A stretch of DNA of 64,000 nt from Gibbula magus. Lineage: Eukaryota; Mollusca; Gastropoda; Trochida; Trochidae. Below the pieces are notes generated by a model. It searched no databases and was not told the origin of the DNA. It saw nothing but the letters and a program-made list of their open reading frames with translations. A program made the translations under genes and the position numbers. The stretch lies in NCBI GenBank assembly GCA_936450465.1, contig OW388289.1:82206868-82270867 (forward strand), written 5' to 3'. Positions 47,027 to 58,496 of the stretch are shown here, one piece after another (the stretch's first letter is position 1; each line of letters opens with the position of its first letter).

Positions 47027-48892
47027 CAGAAACGCGGAAATTAGTGTAACAAAATCATTTTGTAATTATTATTGGTATTTTACCTGTTAAATTATTATGA
47101 TTATATCAGCAGCCTATGACACATATATACCGGTATGTTTATATTCTCCTTGATTCAAACAAAAAACTTAGTTGGGAAAACAGTTACTTCAATATTTGTA
47201 GGAGCTATATAGCTGTTTCAAATGAATAGATAAACGCCAAAACTTTTACATTTCAATTTCCGTGATAATCATATAAAACTTTGTTTTTCTTTCGTTTGTT
47301 TACAGTGTGCGTAATGACCACAGTGCTTTAAGCTTGAAAATAATAGTCTCAGACTATATTTCGACTGAAAAACACCTTAATTGATTCAATTTCTGCTTAT
47401 TATGGATCAAACAAATCTGCGAATAATTAAGAGTATATACTGTTCAATGAGAAAGAATTTTGGCAATTTTCCGGTATTTTTTTATCAACCTACCTATACG
47501 TTTAGAAACTGGTAGTGCTGTTACTTATGGCAATGTACTATGTATAGAGAGAGGTTTAGTGTAGCTTCGGTACATCTATATATCTAGGGAGCATCAGCTG
47601 TGTATCGATCTCTGAATACAGCAATATTCGTCGTACAACCATCATTCCTCTCATTCTATAACTTGTATACACTTCATCATATACATATTTAAAGAGCTTC
47701 AATCATACTCACTGACGAATTGTATTTGAATTTTACAAACATAACACATGTACGCCTATACAGACAAGGTCGATTTAGGAGCTACTCTCAACAACCGATG
47801 GTGTACCTAACATTGACTCTCACCGTAAACCATTTGACCGAACTCTAACCCTAGGTTTGATGGCTGCAGCATATTTCTCGATGGTTACAGTATAAGTATG
47901 ATTAACGGTAGAATAATGTATTGAGTAGTAGAGAGTAAGCTAATGTCAGTAGGTCATTGGGGCAAAGGTCACTTCCTTCCTCCGGGATCGCTCAACAGGT
48001 CAAACTGAACCTGTTGCATAACGTATATCCAGTTGCTCAGAGCGAAACCTAACTAACATACATGTTTCTGATCACAAACGCTTACGACGGCGTCATGTTA
48101 AAATGATGTGTAGCTCTATTGTCGTTGATGCAAGCATCGGATTTAAATTCATGAGATTATTCCTAAAGTAAATAGACTCGTTGAATAAAATTTAGTCTAT
48201 GGAATTTTGTTATAACTACTGTACTTTCATTCTGATGATCATATATGTTAAAAACCGTTTCAGTTCCATGTGTATTCAATATCTAGACTTGCTGAATAAT
48301 GATCTAGACTGTATTAAAGGCTAATATTTTTTACACATTCATGAGGCAGGATTACAACAGAGCGTTTCTGACAATGAATTCATTTCGTGTAACTATAACA
48401 AATAATTACTAAATTCGCCCATGGAAGTTCGTATAAACTATTCTATATATTTGAACGTGTTTCTAAATTTCGGATATACTGACAGACTGTTTAATTTTTT
48501 TTAATTTTGTGACTTATGAGACACCAGATTAATCCCATGACACTGCAATATGACTTTTCAGTACTAGTAGTTAAGACATGCAGCTTAAAGATAAATGTAA
48601 TTGTCATGCTGTCAGGGCATTGCAATAACGTACTTTATTATTATTTGGCAACCTACTCACAACAATGTCAAGACAGCACGAGATTTGCGCTGTACACGAA
48701 AATGCATTATGTTTGAGAATCATCTTTATCAAGGGTAGGACCGAGGAGATCATAAACGAAACGCATCCATTGCAAAAAAGCCAAAATAACAAAGACAAAC
48801 CTTCCCGTGGGTTCGAATTCTCGGCTTGTTAAAACGTCACTGGTGTGCTTTACAAGTACATTAAATAATTTTCAAGCCATTAAATGATGCTG
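47027..48892. other. Non-coding stretch
   Basis: No gene. A solitary ATGTATTGAGTAG at 47916-47928 matches 13 bases of the 31-bp minisatellite unit. A GGGTTCGAATTC word near 48811 is B-box-like on the plus strand without an A box. Confidence 0.35.
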
Positions 48893-48904
48893 TCATTTCA
48901 TTGA
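48893..48904. repeat. SINE target-site duplication, left copy
   Basis: TCATTTCATTGA, identical to 49188-49199. Confidence 0.9.
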
Positions 48905-49187
48905 GGTGAGGTGAGGTGAGGTGAGGTGAGTTGGGGTTTAACGCTGCTTTCAAGAGTATTTCACATATATCGCGGCTGATAGTATTATGGCAGGGGGAAA
49001 ACCCGCAACGCCTTGTGGCGGTGAAACCTGCGAGAATCGTCTGGAACTAGCGAACCATGGGTGGTACTGCACTGAAATTCAATGTAGCATTGCACCCAAA
49101 CCTGATTGCGTGTAGAACAGTTCTCTACTGCAGACAAAGCTGCCGTGCGGGATTCGAACGCGCTAACCACTGCGCTATCCCGCCCCC
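48905..49187 (-). mobile_element. SINE, complete copy with perfect target-site duplication
   Basis: TCATTTCATTGA stands at 48893-48904 and again at 49188-49199, perfectly flanking the element. In its minus-strand sense the element starts GGGGGCGGGATAGCGCAGTG and has a consensus A box (TAGCGCAGTGG). The B box (GTTCGAATCC) follows after only about 7 bases instead of the usual tens, so the anticodon part of the tRNA-like head is missing. The body matches the other copies: CTGCAGTAGAGAACTG, TTCCAGACGATTCTCGCAGG and GGGTTTTCCCCCTGCC. The tail is five CTCAC-type pentamers. An intact duplication and a clean tail suggest a fairly recent insertion. Confidence 0.93.
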
Positions 49188-49199
49188 TCATTTCATTGA
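49188..49199. repeat. SINE target-site duplication, right copy
   Basis: TCATTTCATTGA, identical to 48893-48904. Confidence 0.9.
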
Positions 49200-50955
49200 A
49201 CACCTTTCCTTCATTTCAAGCAATACAAGCATATTCCTCCTTACACTTTTCAAACAGTAAGTTTAGTGATCATAAAAGCAAAGCATGGAAAGGATACAGT
49301 ACAGCGAGTTGAAACAAAACTTATCCAATTTTATTGAGGGATTTGATTTGTACGGAAATGTAACATACCATATTGTCAAATAATCGTATCTACTCAATAT
49401 ATATGCATACTATTATTTATATCCATATGACCCAATTGCATATCGCCATAACGACATGAAAGTATGTCCTTCCATAAAACTTTTATTGCATGTGGCGTAT
49501 TCAATAAGATATCAAAAACTGTCACAGGATCATCGACAAAACGTTTGTCGCATATAGTTAAAATATATCCCAAAATGTAGAGATCAAACCGACCCCTGTA
49601 TCGATCTGTCACAAGACTATGTATATGATTCATATTTATAACGGTAACTGCGCTGTAGACAAGCCGCCAGCCAGGGCTCGAACTGTCCGTACTGTGACAC
49701 TGAGTCAGAGACGGGATGTACGTCTGTCACAACACTGTATCAAGAACAATGCGAGCTGCCCTACATACAGATGTACACCATGGTATATTCCATCCTGCTT
49801 GAGATTCGGCTATACGTCATGCAATCTGCATAACCTGGTCTGCCTCGTCGCTTACCGGAAATTTGAAAACCATTGTGAAAAACATTTCCTCTGTCCAATT
49901 ACGTTCATAATCTATATTTTACAAAACATTCTCTTTATTATTCATTTATCTAGGTATAATATTACTTTTGTTGTTATTGATTAAAATGTGCTATATAACG
50001 AAAAGGTTAACTGCTATATCTAGTGTAACGTGAAGTTCACATACTGATAATAATGTATTTATAAATGCCAATACAGATCTCTGAATTACCCCCATATGAA
50101 ATATTAGTGGTGAATAAAGTGTAATACATATATGCAAACGAACAATATGTATATTAATTAAAATCTCGGTCCAACTTTCCTCTGCAATGTTCTTATCTTT
50201 TAAACCAAATTTCCGTCCAATTTTACTCTATTATTTGAAGGCAAATTGCATGTAAGAAGTACAATTACTTTCACCACTCGTACTAACGAACATTATAAAA
50301 ATGCCCCGATACTCGTTATACGATCATTTTATCAAAATACAGAAAATAGAAACAAACAATAACCTGTCTGTTCCTCATGGGATATCTACTTATATCTACA
50401 AGAGATGATCGCATTTAGGTTTAAAGAATGAAGGTGATCAGCGCGGCAGACTAGAATATATTTAGTGAAGATATCGAGTGTCTAGCGAGATAAGCATATT
50501 TCACAGTGAGTGGGTGGTTGTTGTCTAACGGTGCTTGAGCAATAATGAAACCTTTAGCGGAGGAATAAACGTCTCAGTATATATGTTTTACGAATCCACA
50601 GTATCCAAAATAAGATAAGTAAGTGCGGACAAGACTGAAAACATCGCGTGTCCTTACGATGACCTCCGAACAGGAAGGTATACGTAATACATAATTAGGT
50701 GTATATATAATATATGACGTTTTGTATATTCATACGGGACAAGCGAACTCGGAAATGTAACAAGAGGAATAGAAGAAGATAGTATAAATAACATGAAGAT
50801 GAAAACACAAGATATCAGTACTGAGTCATGAATAATTATGATAAGTCGCCTTCTCCACGGCAGAATACCCTGAACGTTTTTGACCATCTCCATACAAAAC
50901 AAACTATTTGCATTATGGAAATACGAAAAAGACCAAGATTGATGAAGATATTATG
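49200..50955. other. Non-coding stretch
   Basis: No supportable gene. CAGGGCTCGAACTG near 49673 is B-box-like on the minus strand and may be another SINE scrap. The 121-codon frame at 49619-49984 runs through it, starts on a non-ATG codon and has no domain. Confidence 0.35.
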
Positions 50956-51159
50956 CAACTGTGACTAATGAAGGCATTTTGCCACTGTGACTACTGAAAG
51001 CATTTTGCCACTGTGACTAATGAAAGCATTTTGCCACTGTGACTACCACTGTGACTAATGAAAGCATTGTGCCACTGTGACTAATGAAAGCATTTTGCCA
51101 CTGTGACTAATGAAAGCATGTTGCCACTGTGACTAATGAAAGCATGTTGCCACTGTGGC
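50956..51159. repeat. 26-bp minisatellite, about 7.5 units
   Basis: The unit is CCACTGTGACTAATGAAAGC followed by ATTTTG. One internal unit is cut after 13 bases (CCACTGTGACTAC then CCACTGTG, around 51045). The last units read CATGTTG instead of CATTTTG. The array ends in GCCACTGTGGC, a short hairpin. Confidence 0.93.
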
Positions 51160-51802
51160 AAGATGGCACCGACATTGCGAGGTAACAACCTAGATGACAA
51201 GGTGTTCATCCGGATGATATTTGATTAATGAAAGAAATTCCTTGTTATCTGTTACACACAACATATAAAATTAATCTAGTTTCACAATATCACATCGTTC
51301 CATAACATTAAAGAAAAGACTAGGAATACTTACACGATGAAGAGGTTGAGCGTTATGTTGTATACTCCACTCTCAGGTAGATAACAGCTTTATGTACATA
51401 GTGCTTACTTAACATGTACATTTTAATGTCCCGCGTTATGACAGCCGTGTCAGTAGAGCTGATATATTTATTTTACCCCTCAACATAACCTACTTTCGTT
51501 TCCTGTACCGGAGCAGTGTTTATTACAGACTGTATCTAGTTACTACAAGCTGATAGCAAGAAGCAGTCAGATCATCCATGTTTGTCTGATTGGCTATACT
51601 TACACAAGATAATTACGTTAACTTTTTTCTTCTTTTAATTGTCGTATTATAGCACTGTGACAGATATCCACGGTATAACAACATACATATGTACTAATAG
51701 AGCACAATTAATGAAAACATAATATTTCATTTGACAGAAACTAACCATCTGTTTAAAATTCATTTAAATTGAAATGTGGTACTTGTAAAAAGGTTGCCTA
51801 TT
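51160..51802. other. Non-coding stretch
   Basis: No gene or repeat recognised. Confidence 0.35.
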
Positions 51803-51874
51803 TGTAATGATTGTCATAATGCATACAACTGTTGGTATTGTAATTATTGTCATAATACATACAACTGTTGGTAT
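51803..51874. repeat. 36-bp tandem duplication
   Basis: Two adjacent copies (51803-51838 and 51839-51874), alike at 34 of 36 positions, both ending ACATACAACTGTTGGTAT or the variant GCATACAACTGTTGGTAT. Confidence 0.93.
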
Positions 51875-53735
51875 CAGGTTGCAGTGACAAATGATGAACA
51901 TATCGATTAAAATATTTCGGTTTTTATATACTATTGTAATTTCATTTATTCATTGGATATGAATAATGTATGTGTTCCTATAACGCCATTTAAATAAATA
52001 AAAAAAGGTTCGGTGAGACAAATGACTTCAGTATCAAACTCAATTCAATCCCAAACTTGTCTGTCAAGTTCAGTTACATGTAAACAACATACATGAACAA
52101 ACCTTCCCCTGAAACTTACTTATATTGGAGATAAATAAACACAACTCACAGTTGATTTCCGTATTTGCCATTCTTGGTTCTGGAGGGTACCCATTTCGGT
52201 CATATCCCCTTTCACCATCTCTAGTTAGTTTGCACTTTTCACCTCTTCCTCGGAGAAACTTACTTTCAAACGTTCATCAGCCTTGAACACGCCGATTTAT
52301 GTACTTACACGACCTGAATAAGTCAATCCAGTCTCTCCACAAGTAACACAGGTTTGTCTGTCAAAGGGAGCTAATCGAGGGGATGTTTTAAACTACGTCA
52401 CAGTTTAACAACATGACCGTGACGTAAAAAGGTCATACACAAATCGGTGCACATATAAATGCGTACTACGTCACAGAAAGTGTTGAAATCCAGGTATGTA
52501 CACAACTAAATCGGTACGGATTTCAACCTTATCGCGTCAAATTAGTCAACACTTAAATTGAAATTGATGGGTGCAGTTTTACTTGTTGGCACCACCAGGG
52601 GGGCGCAGGACACACTTTATCATGAACCCATTTACTGATTGGACAGGGCTGGGCTTAATCGAGCGATAAACTGCATCTGCATACGTACAGCAGTTGCATG
52701 TTTTTCTCATTTAGAGAGTAAAGCTGATATTCACATGGAGAGAGAACCGTGCATAGATGGACTGATTTTAGATTCACCAACCACTCCTGATAAAACAATG
52801 ATTCACAGCTTTACAGTCTAATAATACGAGCATGTTAACCGTTACAGAAAAATACTACTTTCAACACCTGATTGTCTCTTTAAACAAAAATAGCGTAACA
52901 TACTGTATGAAAATAACATTTTCAATACTATTCCTGTCGCCTAGTGCACAATACAAAGATATTTCGGGATCTGAGTCATAAATGAAAAAAGGTTACGTTT
53001 TCAATTTCTTAACTAATGTTTATTAATACTAATTTAGCAGATCGCCTGGTAACATTACATATTACATTTTACGTGTACTACGATAGTACAAAATCAAACT
53101 GAATAATCGCATTTATTGTACCGTGATAACATAACACGTTTCCTAACTTTGTTACATCACTATATACAGTTTGTTCACGTGGCCGTAAATTTCAATTCGA
53201 TTGTTTAAATTAATTTTATCAGATTGAATTGCCACTGCGGCAGCTTGAAGGATGACGTAACCTTAAGGTGTGATTATATTCAGTTAATTTGCTGAGCTGT
53301 GAATCTATTTCCACATGATAACACTACAATTAGTCCTGATCTATGACTTTATACAGCAAGAGCCTTTAATACAGTCTAATTATAATCACACAAGTCGAGA
53401 TTTCAACTGAATATACCATCGAAACTAAATAGTTAGGCCAGGAATATAATACTGAAAAAGCGCTGAATAATTGGAAATACATAAATTTCATAGACTATAT
53501 TCAAGTCTGATTTACACTGTGACCTGGGGGTGCGTTGTGGCCTACACTGACATCCTTCTCGCGCGTTCTTATGACATTGAGAATATAAACATCTCCTTAA
53601 TGAAATATTTCTACTTTTTGTTTTGCTACTGCAGACATTTAACCATTTACGTTGATTTTCATCCTTGCATTTTTAGTATTATATACGCGTGCTGATATGT
53701 GTGCGCATACGCGTGCGTGAATTCAAATCGCTCTA
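51875..53735. other. Non-coding stretch with a CRE-half-site cluster
   Basis: No gene recognised. It contains the cluster listed at 52394-52473. Confidence 0.35.
52394..52473. promoter_or_regulatory. Cluster of three TGACGTA sites and a TATA-like word
   Basis: TACGTCA at 52394-52400, TGACGTA at 52420-52426 and TACGTCA at 52467-52473, with TATAAAT at 52455-52461 between the second and third. Two of the sites share the longer context CTACGTCACAG. This is suggestive of an ATF/CREB-bound element, but there is no attached gene. Confidence 0.25.
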
Positions 53736-54015
53736 TGAGGGTTTTAGTGAAGAGAGCTTAACGCCGCTCTCGAGAGCACCCTTAGTCTAACATCCGAAAT
53801 GATTTTTTGGGGTAAAATTTCAAAATTTTATAAAACTGAAAACTTATAAAGGAGCATTTGTGATGTATTCATGTTCAGACTTAAACTGAGCTCTGTAGTC
53901 ATGTTGTAGACTTGCCTAGGCTCTTAGAAAGTAAGATACACAAACATACACTGCATTGTTCAATTAGCATGAAAGGGAGAAAAGCTCAATACCATTGTGG
54001 ACATGTATTGCTGTG
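53736..54015 (-). mobile_element. Decayed SINE copy split by an insertion
   Basis: The first block (about 53755-53795) reads GCTTAACGCCGCTCTCGAGAGCACC, matching the 3' part of the SINE (GGTTTAACGTCGCTTTCAAG in better copies). The second block (about 53957-54015) reads AAGGGAGAAAAGCTCAATACC, then GTATTGCTGTGAATCC, matching the next part of the body. In intact copies these blocks are about 35 bases apart; here they are about 160 apart. The extra DNA is unrecognised. Confidence 0.45.
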
Positions 54016-54197
54016 AATCCGATGTATTGCCACTAAACGTAGGGTCGAGTACCTTCATGTAACTACGTTAATAGAGAACTATTTAATTGATGGCAATGCT
54101 ATTAATTAACCTTTTTATATGTTTACAACATATGAAAGAGTTCATTTTCATGAATACAGAATAAGTGTGATTGGCGAATTTACCTATTGAAAAATAG
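54016..54197. other. Spacer
   Basis: Short AT-rich stretch between two repeats. Confidence 0.3.
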
Positions 54198-54712
54198 AGC
54201 CATGGGCTCTGTAGCTCATCAGGATTTCATTGATTTACTATCTAAAGTTGAATATTTAAGTTATTTAAGTTATTGTTTACAAGCAAAAGATAGGTTCTTA
54301 GATCATGACCACTGTGACCCCATTTGGGGTCACGGGGTCACACAATCTACAATTTAGAATCCCCATTGGCCAAGGAATCTGCACACAACTTTTCAGCTCT
54401 CTAGACCTTTTGGAACTGGAGAAGAAGATGAAAATAGGTTTTTAAGGATATGACCCCTGTGACCCCATTTGGGGTCACGGGGTCACGAAATCCACAATTT
54501 ACATTCCCCATTGGCCAAGGAGTATGCACATACAATTTCAGCTCTGTGGAGTCATTGGTTCTGGAGAAGAAGTCGAAAAAGCGAAAAGTTTACGGACGGA
54601 TGGATGGACGGACGGATGGACGGACAGATGGACGGACGCCTGACACCATGCCATGCCATAAGCCCATCGGACCTTTCAGACCTTTCAGGCCTGATGAGCT
54701 AAAAATTTGAAA
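54198..54712 (+). repeat. Dispersed repeat family A, copy 2 (two units plus tail)
   Basis: Two well-kept units each have GTGACCCCATTTGGGGTCAC, then GGGGTCAC, CACAATTTA-type words, CCCCATTGGCCAAGGA, TTTCAGCTCT and CTGGAGAAGAAG. The tail holds GGACGGATGGATGGACGG repeats (54594-54640), CACCATGCCATGCCATAAGC and CAGGCCTGATGAGCTAAAAA. It is less diverged than copy 1 at 1972-2695, which has more units. Each unit carries two GGGTCA half-sites two bases apart (54327-54340, 54472-54485). The open frames through it are stop-free only because of the tail. Confidence 0.8.
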
Positions 54713-57264
54713 TGATATTACTGCGAATACATTTTTGAATTGGTCCAGTTCGTCTAGTGCTCTAGTACTAGTTTTCACGGAGTTTGTGCGGGTTTCGAGA
54801 GAAATATGTCATAACTTTTTCATAACGAATTAATGGTTATAATGTATTGATATGTTGTGGATACTGTTCTTTCGACATTTCTCCAACGCTTCCCGTTTTG
54901 TTAGTTGTATACGTTCTGTAAGTATTAAGAATAGCTACTGAAACAACGAGGTTATAACAAGCGTAATCTTGAAAATATTTTACTAATTTAGTGTTTCTAT
55001 CAAACCCCTAGGAAGAAAACTTAGACGTCGGGCCAACCAAAAGAACGCGATCTGGCAATTGCAGTCATGAGGTCTAAAACTAGTGGTGAAACCGTGATGT
55101 TACGTGTACCTTATTTGGTCCAACACGTAAACAAGTAATCCTTAATTATCTTCGTCCTTTGTAACACATTTATTACTGGTTTAACAACCATCTCCATCCA
55201 TCCAAACTACACAATCTAAGTTGAAACCTAAACTCTTTCGTCTCGATGCACTATTTGAGAAGAACACTGTTTAACTCTTAAACCATTGACATCAACCAAC
55301 TGAAGTAAGGAAACTCGATAATCTATATTTGTCTCAGAGTTACTGTGGCCTTGAATATTACAGAAAAAATGACACAAGAAGGATAAAAATCGCGGATAAA
55401 GAGTTTCAAAAACACCACTTTCAGCAGAACTTTGTACCCGCCGGTAGTGATCATTCAATTTTGTTCAAACTATATATTTACACATGAGATTCAAAACTTG
55501 AAGTAAAACCAGGGATCGTTCGCTGGAAATGAATAATAATTACGTTTTCGTATTTATTGACCAAACAAACCAACATAGTTATAGCGCTGGTTATAGGTTA
55601 AAAGTAATCAGTATAAGCATTGAAGCACAATACGACTGCTTATACCAACCAAACTATACTTTAGATGGCCAATGACTACAACAACAGTGTGTTGATCAAT
55701 CAATCTTGTGTCTGTGCTTTAATGTTCGTTGAATTAGTTGACTATCCATTTTCAATCGAACTTTCTATGATGTCTAAAATTTGTTAAATTTCACTTGACG
55801 ATGTCATGATCCTTTTTTCTTTATAATCCATTAAGTAATTGACTGTTTGCACACTACATGAACATCATGTTTTTAAACTCTAATTTAAAAAAAAGTAAAA
55901 CTGTAAAATAAGCAACATTCTTAGCCTTGACTCCATTATTTTAAAGAAATTGAGATTAACCTACATTGGCATTCTATATATACTTCATAATAGTACAACT
56001 TGTAGATGTCATAAAGTAAAATACGAACACTCGTGGAAGGCGATTAGTTCACTTCAGGTAAGTTGTTTCGTGAACAATGACGATTCAGGAGCTGGGTAGG
56101 AACACGATGGGGACGGATACACGGAGACTGGGGACATGCACTAGTTGTCTTGTGAACTAAATGAAGAATTATGACCTACCTTCGGTCCTATTGGGTTATT
56201 TCTAGATTCCAGGTTCACAGTCGGTTAATTGTTTTACTAAAGTTCACTGTGCCATTACTTTCACAAGCCATACAGAGTACGAGGCGTACATGAATATATC
56301 ACATTCAAGGCAAGACTTGTATACCTCTATGTACAGAATAACGATAGGTACATAGCCAAAAAAGTGTTGCATTCATACCTAAAATGTGATGCTGTTGCAA
56401 TATTAGGATACATTTATTGAATTAAACACTAAAGACATAAAGATAGGATAGTTAATGACTAATGTCATCGAAAAAAAAAATCATGTTGACATTTAAAGAA
56501 ATTACGACTGAATTTGCAATGGTGCTGATTTTTTACCCAAATAACTATTGTCCTGTGCCGAAACTATGCGATAAACATTAGGTTTCAGAGGACGAAAACA
56601 AAAATGTTGTTACCAAGTTGACTTTCACACATCAAAACATCTTTTTCCAAGCAAAATATGGAAAATAACTGGTTCTTAAAATTCATCCCCTTTTTCAACA
56701 TTTTTTGAAAACTAGTGATAAAAAGGTTATCATACGATTTTGGAATTATTCTGAGGTCTTTATGAGTTCGAGTCGTTAATCAAACACATTTCTGTGATTT
56801 AGAGGTGTCATTACAGTAATATAGACCGAATATCGTCAGAAAGCAACTTTGTTCAAATTTGTCTTTTTCCAAACCATCTGATTTTGAAGGTTCATACTGC
56901 TTTAACGTTACTAAAGGTTCATCCGTTCACTTGAAAGAATGGAACTGCTTACATTAGAACAACCATTGCTGACTTTCAATTTTGAGTGTAACAATACTTG
57001 TTCCTCGACATCAATATAGCAGAATTTTTAATATATATATATTATATAGTATATATTAACTAAACAACTTATATAAGACAAGCTATGTAATGTCAGCAGC
57101 GTTTTCATCATTGACTGGATTCAGTGATTAAAACGTTGCTGATATGACCTAGCTTCCGGCTTTTCAGAGGTTTTAACGGTCACTAGATATCCTTGGTCAC
57201 CTGTACTGACCACTCGTCTGGCATAGATCAGGCCCAGTAATGACTGGAATCCTCCCAACTTATT
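54713..57264. other. Non-coding stretch
   Basis: About 2.5 kb of AT-rich DNA with no recognised gene or repeat. A short impure TA run lies near 57030-57055. Confidence 0.4.
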
Positions 57265-57479
57265 TCACGACTGCAGAGAGAAAGCCTGCACCGACATGTT
57301 GCTATGTATTGAGGTGAAACCTACTATCATCGGCTGGAACTCGGAGTGGTACTGTACTGAAATTCACCCAAATTGCATGTAGAACAGATCTATACATGGA
57401 AAAATAGTTGCTGAGCCCCTAGTGGGATTCTAACCCCGAACCTCTTGATATCCAATATTTTCATATTGGACTGCATCCC
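57265..57479 (-). mobile_element. SINE copy, 3'-truncated and diverged
   Basis: In plus-strand order: TATTTCACGACTGCAGAGAG, AAAGCCTGCACC, GTATTGAGGTGAAACC, ATCGGCTGGAACT, GTACTGTACTGAAATTCA and ATGTAGAACAG. On the minus strand the head has the B box GGGGTTAGAATCCC and a worn upstream half. The pentamer tail is missing, so the element's 3' end is lost. Confidence 0.75.
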
Positions 57480-58462
57480 TTCAGATCATTTCTCATGATA
57501 CGATTTGTAGTTACAACTTCCATATACCTTCAATTGTACACGCAACGGAAGGTGCTTAATACCGACGAGTCGATAAACATGCGTGAGTGCATGGAACGTT
57601 CACACAGTGCAACTACGGTTGCATACAACAAGTTGAAACTACACGTCTCAAGATGACAGATCATCGAAGAATATTTCTCGAATTTAAATCGAAGTGACGC
57701 ATTCGAGGGTGCCGCATTCGCGACTACCTTTCTAAAGTTTTCATGAAACATACAAAGTGAAATTGCCAATACCGTTTGCATTTTACGTGTGAATCAGGGG
57801 TTTATACCAGAATCACACAATTGTGAGAGAACGACGCCATTACATGTACAAGAGAGATGCGACTGTTTAAAGTGCACCATAAGACCCAGCTGGAGGGCTT
57901 GAAAAAATAGAGAGGAAATAAATGTCAATCCATCTGCTTGTTTCTTGGATATCATCAACCTAAGCCTCTTACTACTACTGGGAAAGGACATTTTGGTCGA
58001 TAACTTTTTACGATGCATTGAAGTTTGAAAGTGTAAAGTAAATGATACAGCTGTTACAGCATATTGGAGAGAGATGAGGCGCGCCATACTGACTGACCCA
58101 GTGACTAGGATGTAGTGAATGGCAAGACAGAAGTAGCTTCTAACGTTCTGCTCTCAACGCCCCGAGGAATATGAGGTACACGATGTACAATGTAGTTGTT
58201 ATTAAGTACGATTCAATTTGTGATAATCATTATCATAATCAGCTTGAAGAGTCATAGGGGCATAATTTCAGTTTTGAAAGACTCGTGAGTAGAGTTCGAA
58301 ATACATTGATGACAGTGGAATTAAATTATGAAACAACAACATTTAAGTCTATATTTCTTTAAAAACAACAACATGTTGTTATGAGCTAAATAGTGAGAGG
58401 TAAACAAGATACGTACATACAAAATGAATATAACATAAGACTGATCCATATTGGTATTTCCA
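57480..58462. other. Non-coding stretch
   Basis: No gene recognised. The 97-codon minus-strand frame at 57794-58087 has no domain. Confidence 0.35.
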
Positions 58463-58496
58463 GGGGGGGGGGGGGGGGGGGGGGGGGGGAGGGGGG
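58463..58496. repeat. Poly-G tract with one interruption
   Basis: Twenty-seven G residues, one A (58490), then six more G. It is a potential G-quadruplex former and a likely sequencing trouble spot. Confidence 0.95.

Noticed and set aside
48795..48830. tRNA-like B box on the plus strand
   Set aside because: GGGTTCGAATTC alone, without an A box or stem, is too weak.
49619..49984. 121-codon plus-strand frame
   Set aside because: It starts with a non-ATG codon and runs through a tRNA-like scrap; the end is a hydrophobic AT-rich run.
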